Positions 1-6,156 of a stretch of 10,787 nt of DNA are shown piece after piece (the first letter of the stretch is position 1; each line of letters starts with the position of its first letter). Origin of the DNA: Candidatus Gastranaerophilales bacterium (GTDB taxonomy: Bacteria; Cyanobacteriota; Vampirovibrionia; Gastranaerophilales; Gastranaerophilaceae); contig CANROV010000057.1 in the NCBI GenBank assembly GCA_947632315.1, positions 1 to 10,787 on the forward strand, in the 5' to 3' direction. The notes beneath the pieces were generated by a model. The model was given only the letters and a program-made list of their open reading frames with translations, was not told the origin of the DNA and made no database searches. Position numbers and translations under genes: made by a program.

Positions 1-530
1 TATGAGCAGGAAATTACAGGTAATGCCAATATAGTTGAAGGTCTGTATCTTTGTATTATACCATTTGCCGTAATAGTTAATACTGATAAAACGATTACGG
101 GGAATCTGCACATTTCCCAATAATTTGAATACTTATACATATCTGAAAAATGAGGAAAAAAACCAATCATCTTTTCTACATCCATCGTTATTAAACCGAA
201 TGCGGCAACAAAAAGAAAATACAATATTCCGGCAGGAAGTTTTTCATTTTTCCTCCATAAATATTCACCTACACCTATAAATAAAATCTCATATATTATA
301 CCAAGCACCAGTATAGCAGTATAAGTACTGTGCTGTATTGTTTCCGACATTAAACTTGTCATGGCTGCAAGCATTATAAATCCGCCAATATAATATAAAA
401 TCTTTACCACTATTGATATTTTTTTAAAATCACTGTCATTTTGATTATACAATTCAATCAACTCATTCTTTTGATTTTCATTTATTATATTTTTTTTAAC
501 ACCAAGATTGATGATTTTCTCAAAATCCAT
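1..530 (-). CDS. Multi-pass membrane protein, DUF2157-like (3' end beyond window)
   Basis: The frame opens at an ATG (530-528) preceded by GGAG eight bases upstream and stays open to the window edge, giving 176 residues without the C-terminus. Residues 1-35 are a charged amphipathic stretch (starting MDFEKIINLGVKKNII). They are followed by hydrophobic segments at about 38-61, 70-92, 98-116, 143-159 and 165-175, so this is an integral inner-membrane protein with at least four or five spans. A short N-terminal helical region followed by many spans resembles the DUF2157 family of predicted membrane proteins, whose function is unknown; this family call is from pattern only. The gene is transcribed divergently from the M48 protease and has its own near-consensus promoter. 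No catalytic motif is visible. The reading frame is secure, the family is not. Confidence 0.75.
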   Translation of the reverse strand, partial: MDFEKIINLGVKKNIINENQKNELIELYNQNDSDFKKISIVVKILYYIGGFIMLAAMTSLMSETIQHSTYTAILVLGIIYEILFIGVGEYLWRKNEKLPAGILYFLFVAAFGLITMDVEKMIGFFPHFSDMYKYSNYWEMCRFPVIVLSVLTITANGIIQRYRPSTILALPVISCS

Positions 531-561
531 AATATTTTCTCCGATTATCTTTATTGATTTT

Positions 562-590
562 ATTATATGTTATCCCGTTTGCAGGGTCAA
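562..590 (-). promoter_or_regulatory. Sigma70-type promoter for the membrane-protein gene
   Basis: On the minus strand, TTGACC (590-585) is separated by exactly 17 bases from TATAAT (567-562). This is 5/6 and 6/6 to the housekeeping consensus. The start of transcription would fall near 555, leaving a leader of about 25 bases that contains the GGAG site before the ATG at 530. Confidence 0.65.
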
Positions 591-606
591 TTTATAAAGA
601 GTAATG

Positions 607-635
607 TTTACTTTAATAATCGAATTTATTAAAAT
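607..635 (+). promoter_or_regulatory. Possible sigma70-type promoter for the M48 protease operon
   Basis: TTTACT (607-612), a 17-base spacer and TAAAAT (630-635) match the consensus 4/6 and 5/6. Transcription would begin just ahead of the AAAGGAG site, so the leader would be very short. In such A+T-rich DNA chance matches are common, so this is tentative. If correct, the upstream ATG at 604 would not even be transcribed, which agrees with the start chosen at 655. Confidence 0.35.
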
Positions 636-654
636 ATTTATAAAAGGAGAAAAC

Positions 655-1893
655 ATGAAAAGACTTTTTTTATTAAGCTTTATTTTATTGTTATTTTCAA
701 ATACTGCATATTCTGCTCAAAACGAAAATGCCAACATTAGTAATTCAACCGAATACACAACAATAAAAAAGAAAGACCCTAAAATATTTGATAAATATAT
801 TATTAAAGAAACGGATAAAACCAAATATCAACAAAAAATATCAGCCGATAATAAAAAGTACTCAAGTATAAAAAATCAATTGAACAATGATCAATATAAT
901 TTGTACAGAATTTTTGAACAGATTATAAGAGCAAATAATCTGGAATATCAAAACTGGAGAATAGGAATAAAAAGGACGGCAACAAACGTAAATGCTTCTG
1001 CCGGTTCAGCTAATTTAATTTTAATTAACAGTGCCTTGTATGATAGTATTTATAATGACAAGGATGCCGTTGCTTTTGTTTTATCCCATGAAATGGCACA
1101 TTTTCTTTTAAACCATACCAATAAATCCGCAAAAATTATATATAATATTGACAAGCTTGAACATAAATTAAAAGGATTAAAATATTACGCAAAATCTTCT
1201 TCTTCAAAAAATGAATTAATTTATTTATCATCTATTTCAACTTTAAATATAAAACTTAATCGTTTGTATAAAAAATTAAGAGAAATGGAATTAGAAGCTG
1301 ATAAAGAAGCTATTTCCATTATGGCAAGAGCAGGATATAATCCGGATAATGCAGTATCCGTCATTGAATTTTTTGAGAAACTGCCTAATATTGATACTGC
1401 AAAATCTTCACATCCCGATAACCTTGAAAGAATAAACAATATTAGCAAAGAAATTTCTTTAATTGATAAAGAATCACTTAAGAATCAAGGGCAAGCAAAT
1501 ATATTTAATTCTGATGTAGTCAGCATAAAGAAATCAACAGACAAATATACTTTTGTAATGAATGCACAAAAAAAATTAACCCTGAATACTTATGTTGCTG
1601 ATTCAAATGAAACCAAATTAATATTAAAAGCATATAATTACTATTTAGACGATGATATGGAGCAAGCAGAGCTTAATTTTACGGAAGCTTTTAAGCTTAA
1701 CAAAACAAATTATGCACCTGCCCTTTATTTATCGTATATTAATGAGTATAATTACTTATGTTCGGAAGATATTAAAAAGTTAAAGAGAGCAAATTATTGG
1801 ATAAAAAAAGCAAAAAAACTTTCTCCTTCCGATAAGAATATTTCTAAACAGGAAAAAGATATTACATCATTATTAAATAAAATAAATAAGTAA
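655..1893 (+). CDS. Exported M48-family zinc metalloprotease with C-terminal TPR-like region (BepA-like)
   Basis: The 412-residue protein begins at ATG 655, which has a textbook AAAGGAG seven bases upstream and opens a signal peptide (MKRLFLLSFILLLFS..., likely cut after Ser20 in AYS|AQ). A longer reading from ATG 604 only adds 17 residues and has no ribosome binding site. The peptidase core carries HEMAH at 145-149 (two zinc histidines plus the catalytic Glu146) and ELEAD at 212-216, where Glu212 is the expected third zinc ligand. The segment GYNPDNAVSVIEFF and the SSHPDNLERI stretch that follow are typical of exported M48 peptidases of the BepA/Oma1 type. The C-terminal 100 residues (about 315-410) read as TPR-like helices. 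Known relatives degrade misassembled outer-membrane or envelope proteins, so an envelope quality-control role is inferred. The gene lies 15 bases ahead of threonine ammonia-lyase, in probable co-transcription but with no obvious functional link. Confidence 0.88.
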   Translation: MKRLFLLSFILLLFSNTAYSAQNENANISNSTEYTTIKKKDPKIFDKYIIKETDKTKYQQKISADNKKYSSIKNQLNNDQYNLYRIFEQIIRANNLEYQNWRIGIKRTATNVNASAGSANLILINSALYDSIYNDKDAVAFVLSHEMAHFLLNHTNKSAKIIYNIDKLEHKLKGLKYYAKSSSSKNELIYLSSISTLNIKLNRLYKKLREMELEADKEAISIMARAGYNPDNAVSVIEFFEKLPNIDTAKSSHPDNLERINNISKEISLIDKESLKNQGQANIFNSDVVSIKKSTDKYTFVMNAQKKLTLNTYVADSNETKLILKAYNYYLDDDMEQAELNFTEAFKLNKTNYAPALYLSYINEYNYLCSEDIKKLKRANYWIKKAKKLSPSDKNISKQEKDITSLLNKINK

Positions 1894-1908
1894 ATAAAGG
1901 AATAAGAC

Positions 1909-3114
1909 GTGTTAAACATAGAAAAAATATACGATGCCTCAATAGTATTAAAAGAAGCGGCAAGAAAAACAGATTTAATATTATCAAAAACATTACTTGA
2001 AGGAAGCGAATTATATTTAAAATCGGAGAATTTACAAAATACAGGCTCCTTTAAGCTTAGAGGTGCATATTATAAAATTTCCAAGTTAACGGAAGAACAA
2101 AAGAAAAAGGGGATTATAGCGTGTTCTGCAGGGAATCATGCACAAGGTGTTGCTTTGGCAGCTCAAAAAAACGGAATAAAAGCAACAATATTTATCCCGG
2201 CAACTGCCCCTATTTCAAAAGTTGAAGCAACAAGGAAATATGGAGCAGAAATAAAATTAATTGACGGAGTTTATGACGACGCTTATAATGCAGCTTGTGA
2301 ATATCAAAAAGAAACTAATGCAGAATTTATTCATCCTTTTAATGATGAAGATGTTATTGCAGGGCAAGGCACAATAGGACTTGAAATTCTGGAGCAATTA
2401 CCTCAAATTGAAGCAGTTATAGTTCCTATCGGCGGAGGCGGTTTAATTGCAGGTATTGCGCTGGCTATAAAACAACTTAAGCCTTCGTGCAAAGTATATG
2501 GTGTTCAAGCTCAAGGTGCAGGAAGCATGTACCAATCTTACATTAATAAAAAAATACTTGAGCTTCCCGTTGTTCACACATTTGCCGACGGTACGGCCGT
2601 AAAACGTCCCGGAGAACTTACTTTCGATTTATGTATGAAATATGTTGACGATATAGTAACCGTTTCTGATGATGAAATAGCTTCTGCGATACTAACTCTT
2701 ATGGAACGTCAAAAACTGGTTGCTGAAGGAGCAGGTGCATTGAGCGTTGCTGCTGCTATGTTCAATAAACTTCCTATTCACAATAAAAAGACGGTATGTA
2801 TTATTTCAGGAGGTAATATTGACGTTAATATACTTTCCAGAGTTATTAACAGAGGTTTGTTAAAAACAGGAAGGCTTTCTCATTTAACAATTGAACTTCT
2901 TGATAAACCCGGACAACTAAAAGAAGTATCAGCCATAATTGCTGACTTAGGTGCAAATGTTATTAGAGTTAGACACAATCAGGGCGGTGAAAATACCGAT
3001 ATTAATGATTGTTTTTTAAAAATATCAATGGAAACTAAAAACACTCAACACTTTGAAAAAATTCAAACAGAACTTACCAAAAGAGGCTATAAAATTACTT
3101 CAAATGTACAGTAA
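1909..3114 (+). CDS. ilvA: L-threonine ammonia-lyase (threonine dehydratase), medium form with one ACT domain
   Basis: This PLP enzyme converts L-threonine to 2-oxobutanoate and ammonia, the first committed step towards isoleucine (and a route for threonine catabolism). The 401 residues match the medium, single-ACT form. TGSFKLRGA at 45-53 carries the Schiff-base Lys49, SAGNHAQG at 73-80 is the substrate/carboxylate loop, GGGGLIAG at 175-182 is the phosphate-binding glycine loop, and ISGGN at 299-303 supplies Ser300 near the PLP ring nitrogen. An ACT domain occupies about 325-398 (LTIELLDKPGQLKEV...), so allosteric control by an amino acid is likely. The start is a GTG (1909-1911) with AAAGG eight bases upstream; no better ATG exists nearby. 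It sits 15 bases behind the M48 protease gene, and its last 20 bases overlap the 3' end of the opposing histidine kinase gene. Other isoleucine genes are not in view, so a biosynthetic or catabolic role cannot be decided. Confidence 0.93.
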   Translation: MLNIEKIYDASIVLKEAARKTDLILSKTLLEGSELYLKSENLQNTGSFKLRGAYYKISKLTEEQKKKGIIACSAGNHAQGVALAAQKNGIKATIFIPATAPISKVEATRKYGAEIKLIDGVYDDAYNAACEYQKETNAEFIHPFNDEDVIAGQGTIGLEILEQLPQIEAVIVPIGGGGLIAGIALAIKQLKPSCKVYGVQAQGAGSMYQSYINKKILELPVVHTFADGTAVKRPGELTFDLCMKYVDDIVTVSDDEIASAILTLMERQKLVAEGAGALSVAAAMFNKLPIHNKKTVCIISGGNIDVNILSRVINRGLLKTGRLSHLTIELLDKPGQLKEVSAIIADLGANVIRVRHNQGGENTDINDCFLKISMETKNTQHFEKIQTELTKRGYKITSNVQ

Positions 3115-4348
3115 CAGCAAACGACGTTTCTTTTGTATTTGAATGTAATAACTTAACATCTCCGTCAAGAAGTTTAAGCTGACTTTTACAGTATGCTAAG
3201 CCAAGTCCGTTTCCTTTTTGCTTTGTTGTAAAATTAGGTTCAAAGATTTTTTGTTGAATTTCATCAGGAATTTTTTCACCGTTATTTGTTACGGTTATTT
3301 TTAGCTCATTATCCGTTGTTTGAACTGATATTATAATTTTACACTTATTTTTACAAGCATCTATTGCATTGTATATTAAATTTATAAGTATACATTCCAA
3401 TTTTGTCTTATCTGAATTTATAATAACATCATTTTTTAAATCAGAAATCAATTCAATATTTTTTGTTAAAGCTCTTTGAAGAGTACTTTCAATTATATTA
3501 TCAATTAAAGATTTAACATTAAATTCCGTTAAATAAACAGAGGATAAACATCTTAAATCACTAATCAAATAAGAAATATTTGATGAGGCATTATTAATAT
3601 TCTTTATAGCATTTTCAATTGATTCTTTTACCTCATTACCCGCTGAAACATCGGGCAATCTTTTTTCAAAAATTTTTGAATACAAATTTATTATTGATAA
3701 GTGATTTTTTATTTCATGTGCAATAAATTTTGCTTTATCGGCAACAATCTCCGCTGTTTTTAACTTGTCATCGGAATTTATAAAATTATCTTTTTCTAGT
3801 TCAGATAATATTACTTCTTCATTTTTTTCATTTAACTTATTTATAATAGACTTAACCGATTGATTTAATAATGTATTTTCACGTCTTTCAATACCTATAG
3901 GTAAAGTAATTTCAATATTTGTATTATCCTTTAACTCTTTTATAATATCAGATATAATTTTTGAATTATACAAAATACAAACAGGAGAATAACCTGATTT
4001 ATCAGACAAAGAGAAATCCCATAAAAGTGCAGCCGAATATCTGTCTCCCGCAGCCACAATAAATTCAACGTCACCCCATATTAAAGATTTTTCAAGATTT
4101 TGATATCCGTATTTAGTTAACAAATCAGAATAAGAATAAATATGCGCACCGGAAAAATTTAACCGCTTTATTACAGCAGATTTATCCTTATCATCAAAAA
4201 TTCTGATAAAAACATCTGCTTCATATTTTTGATTAGCAATACACGGTTCTAAAATCGCACGAAAGAGACCTGTTAAGGTCTCTTTATAGTACTCTTTATC
4301 CGAATTATCAATAATATATTTTCTAAGTGTGTTATAATTTTTTTTCAT
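3095..4348 (-). CDS. Soluble sensor histidine kinase
   Basis: The 417-residue protein has no membrane segment, so it senses in the cytosol. The C-terminal half is a canonical kinase core: H-box AHEIKNHL with phospho-acceptor His211, dimerisation helices to about 270, N-box NLIYNAIDAC (323-332), G1-like TNNGEKIP (354-361), FEPNFTTK (369-376) and G2 KGNGLGL (378-384). In G1 the usual DxGxG is NNGEK, a change also seen in other working kinases with NNG boxes. Residues 1-200 hold an alpha/beta region I cannot assign to PAS or GAF. The ATG at 4348 lies seven bases after the stop of the regulator gene; neither it nor the in-frame TTG at 4366 (which would overlap the regulator) has a clear ribosome binding site, so translational coupling is likely. 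The partner is the upstream response regulator. The 3' end overlaps ilvA by 20 bases, tail-to-tail. Confidence 0.88.
   Translation of the reverse strand: MKKNYNTLRKYIIDNSDKEYYKETLTGLFRAILEPCIANQKYEADVFIRIFDDKDKSAVIKRLNFSGAHIYSYSDLLTKYGYQNLEKSLIWGDVEFIVAAGDRYSAALLWDFSLSDKSGYSPVCILYNSKIISDIIKELKDNTNIEITLPIGIERRENTLLNQSVKSIINKLNEKNEEVILSELEKDNFINSDDKLKTAEIVADKAKFIAHEIKNHLSIINLYSKIFEKRLPDVSAGNEVKESIENAIKNINNASSNISYLISDLRCLSSVYLTEFNVKSLIDNIIESTLQRALTKNIELISDLKNDVIINSDKTKLECILINLIYNAIDACKNKCKIIISVQTTDNELKITVTNNGEKIPDEIQQKIFEPNFTTKQKGNGLGLAYCKSQLKLLDGDVKLLHSNTKETSFAVTVHLK
4262..4285 (-). repeat. Perfect 9-bp inverted repeat inside the kinase gene
   Basis: On the sense (minus) strand AAAGAGACC, a 6-base loop TTAACA and GGTCTCTTT form a perfect hairpin 64-87 bases into the kinase coding sequence. 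It encodes KETLTGLF. The stem is GC-richer than its surroundings, and only three U's follow it, so it is a poor intrinsic terminator. It could modulate kinase expression relative to the regulator, or be chance. Confidence 0.45.
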
Positions 4349-4355
4349 AAGTTGA

Positions 4356-5066
4356 TTATATAGCAATTTTTAATTTTTTTCTATTTAAGAATCCGTTATT
4401 TATAGCGTATAATACAGCTTGAGTTCTGTCATTAACCTGTAATTTTTGGAAAATATTGTTAACGTGAGTTTTAACCGTAGTTTCACTTATAAATAATTTT
4501 TGCGCAACACCTTTATAAGTTACACCCTGAGTTAAAAGTTCCAATACTTCCTCTTCTCTTTGCGTTAAATATTGAAGAAGATTTTCTTGTGTTTGAACAT
4601 TAGTTGTTTCTTCCTTAAATGATTTTTGGAAATATTCAAAAAATCTGGAAGATAAGCCTGATGGTAAATAGATTTTACCTTGCATTACTTCTTCAATTGC
4701 ATATATTAATTGCGCTGACGCCATTGTTTTAAGAATATAACCTTTAGCACCAATTTTCATAGCTCTAAAGATTAAATCAGGATCATCATATCCCGTTAAT
4801 GCGATGATTTTTACCCCCAAATTCAAATTTTCTATTTCATTTATAGCTGTTAGTCCGTCTTTTTCCGGCATATTGATATCCATTAACACAACATCCGGCT
4901 GATATTTCCTTACCAAATTTATTGCTATATTTGCATTTGTTGCCGTTGCTATTACTTCAAAATTTGTTTCCAAATTTACTAATTCTCTGATTCCCAACAA
5001 ATGATCAAAATTGTCATCTACCAATATAATTTTTGTTTTTTTGTTAAAGTCCAAAGTTCTTCTCAT
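4356..5066 (-). CDS. NarL/LuxR-family two-component response regulator
   Basis: This 236-residue transcription factor has a receiver domain at about 11-127 and a LuxR-type helix-turn-helix at about 168-232. In the receiver, Asp17 and Asp18 form the acidic pocket, Asp63 (LMDINMP) is the phosphorylation site, Thr91 (ALTGYDD) is the switch residue and Lys113 is the conserved lysine. The HTH shows the LTQREEEVLELLTQG opening and the ISETTVKTHVNNIFQKL recognition region. I chose ATG 5066 because GAGAG lies seven bases upstream and the length then approaches the usual 210-230; ATG 5096 adds ten residues and lacks a binding site. It is the first gene of the pair and its histidine kinase follows with a 7-base gap. 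NarL-type regulators are normally served by HisKA_3 (HPK7) kinases, whereas this partner has a HisKA-like H-box. Targets are unknown; autoregulation is plausible. Confidence 0.92.
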   Translation of the reverse strand: MRRTLDFNKKTKIILVDDNFDHLLGIRELVNLETNFEVIATATNANIAINLVRKYQPDVVLMDINMPEKDGLTAINEIENLNLGVKIIALTGYDDPDLIFRAMKIGAKGYILKTMASAQLIYAIEEVMQGKIYLPSGLSSRFFEYFQKSFKEETTNVQTQENLLQYLTQREEEVLELLTQGVTYKGVAQKLFISETTVKTHVNNIFQKLQVNDRTQAVLYAINNGFLNRKKLKIAI

Positions 5067-5165
5067 ATACACACTCTCGCTCCCTGTAAATACCATGCTT
5101 GTACTATTTATATTACATGCTGTTAGAGGATATCTTCATCAATAAGAATATTAGTGTTAGTATGT

Positions 5166-5203
5166 ATTGAGATTGATTATTTTTCTCAATCCAAAGATTG
5201 ATT
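5166..5203. repeat. Cluster of inverted and direct GATTGA repeats
   Basis: GATTGATT occurs at 5171-5178 and again at 5196-5203, with TCAATC (5186-5191) between them. The middle element can pair with the right copy (loop CAAA) or, as CTCAAT, with ATTGAG at 5166-5171, so the two small hairpins exclude each other. They lie in the 217-base spacer upstream of the response regulator, next to a stronger hairpin. They could be a regulator-binding site or a leader structure; no function can be assigned. Confidence 0.4.
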
Positions 5204-5245
5204 AAAGGCTTGTATTAACCTATTTACAAGCCTTTTAAATTTTTT
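5204..5245. terminator. Strong hairpin, probable (bidirectional?) intrinsic terminator
   Basis: AAAGGCTTGTA (5204-5214) and TACAAGCCTTT (5225-5235) form a perfect 11-bp stem with a 10-base loop. It lies about 50 bases after the stop of the minus-strand gene 5284-6063 and presumably separates that gene from the regulator-kinase pair. The better T-rich tail (TTTTAAATTTTTTG) is on the plus strand, where no upstream gene is evident; on the minus strand only CCTTTAATC follows. Its role as terminator is therefore likely but its direction uncertain. Confidence 0.55.
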
Positions 5246-5283
5246 GTTAAATTATAATCAATGTATTTTAAATTATATATTTT

Positions 5284-6063
5284 TCAAATTTTTGTATGAT
5301 GTTTACTTTTTATTTTTTCTTTTAAAATTTTATACTTATTTATTTTTATATCAGACTCATTTTCAGTTTCAATTTCGGTTGTAGAATGATTAATATCACT
5401 TGAGGAAACAGCCGTATCAGAATAAGTATTTAATTGAACGTTTTCTGTTCCTTGAAGTTGACTGTCATAATCAGTAGTTTTTTCATCGAAAAATATATTT
5501 TTTAATTCAATATTACCGCTAAAATACTCGATTTCACCTATATTTTTTATAGAGATTAAAGAATCTTTCCCTTTATCAAAGAACACAATAACTGCATTTG
5601 ACAATCCTAAAAGATTATTAATTCCTTCACTATTTACATTAGAAGCATTCAGAGCAAGTAATGTTTTTAAAGACTCAATTATATTTTCATAAGTTCCGAC
5701 TGACATTGAAAAAATAAAATCACCATACCCGTTTAATATATACTCAAAAACTTTCAAAGCTTTTTTTATGTCAGAATTATACACGAATTTTTTTGAGTCT
5801 GCCAAAGTTTTTGAAATATATCTTAAATCGTTAACTACGGATATTTTTTCTTTATCATCCATTAAATTTTTTATATAGTCGGTAAGTAAATTTTTATCCA
5901 AATAAACACTTGAGATAATAATAATATTTTTATGATTATTCAAATAAGATTTTATTAAATATTCCGCTTCAAAATCTATTTTTATCTTATTCAAATCCGA
6001 AATACTTTTTTGAACATATTGTTCCTGCGATTTAACTAAATCAAGTCTTTCTTTTATTTTCAT
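5284..6063 (-). CDS. Uncharacterised protein, possible degenerate VirB11/PilT-like secretion ATPase
   Basis: The 259 residues start at ATG 6063 with GGAAG four bases upstream. There is no signal peptide or membrane segment. Residues 46-180 track the order of features in the CpaF/VirB11/PilT ATPase core. IIIISSVYLDKNLL (47-60) sits where GGTGSGKTTLL belongs, followed by KISVVND (73-79) in place of the RIVTIED strand. Next come SDIKKALKVFEYILNGYGD (97-115) for GEVRGGEALDMLQAMNTGHDG, SMSVGTYENIIESLKTLL (119-136) for the STIHANSPRDAL region, and AVIVFFDKGKDSLISIKNIGEI (157-178) for the final strands. The Walker A glycines and the His-box are lost, so it should not hydrolyse ATP. Residues 195-240 are Ser/Thr- and acid-rich and probably disordered; the tail is basic (KILKEKIKSKHHTKI). 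The homology is my inference by eye. The gene stands alone between the two-component pair and trmFO, with a possible TTTATA-17-TATTAT promoter just upstream. Confidence 0.7.
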   Translation of the reverse strand: MKIKERLDLVKSQEQYVQKSISDLNKIKIDFEAEYLIKSYLNNHKNIIIISSVYLDKNLLTDYIKNLMDDKEKISVVNDLRYISKTLADSKKFVYNSDIKKALKVFEYILNGYGDFIFSMSVGTYENIIESLKTLLALNASNVNSEGINNLLGLSNAVIVFFDKGKDSLISIKNIGEIEYFSGNIELKNIFFDEKTTDYDSQLQGTENVQLNTYSDTAVSSSDINHSTTEIETENESDIKINKYKILKEKIKSKHHTKI

Positions 6064-6156
6064 AATACTTCCATTTATTCTTACATATAATAATATTTTA
6101 CTACATTTTTATAAATTATAAATATTTTTATGCAATAATTAAAAAAAAGGTAACAA

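Noticed and set aside
604..654. Upstream ATG extending the M48 protease by 17 residues
   Set aside because: It has no ribosome binding site and would bury the signal peptide; ATG 655 has AAAGGAG at ideal spacing and starts the signal peptide directly.
531..654. Possible small RNA or riboswitch in the divergent spacer
   Set aside because: Only promoter elements and ribosome binding sites can be seen in it; there is no stable hairpin and no known riboswitch core.
4349..4366. TTG start for the histidine kinase overlapping the regulator stop
   Set aside because: It has no ribosome binding site, adds only six residues and uses a weaker start codon; ATG 4348 lies neatly seven bases after the regulator stop. 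The TTG is not fully excluded.
5067..5096. ATG 5096 as start of the response regulator
   Set aside because: It has no binding site, and the ten added residues do not belong to a receiver domain; ATG 5066 has GAGAG seven bases upstream.
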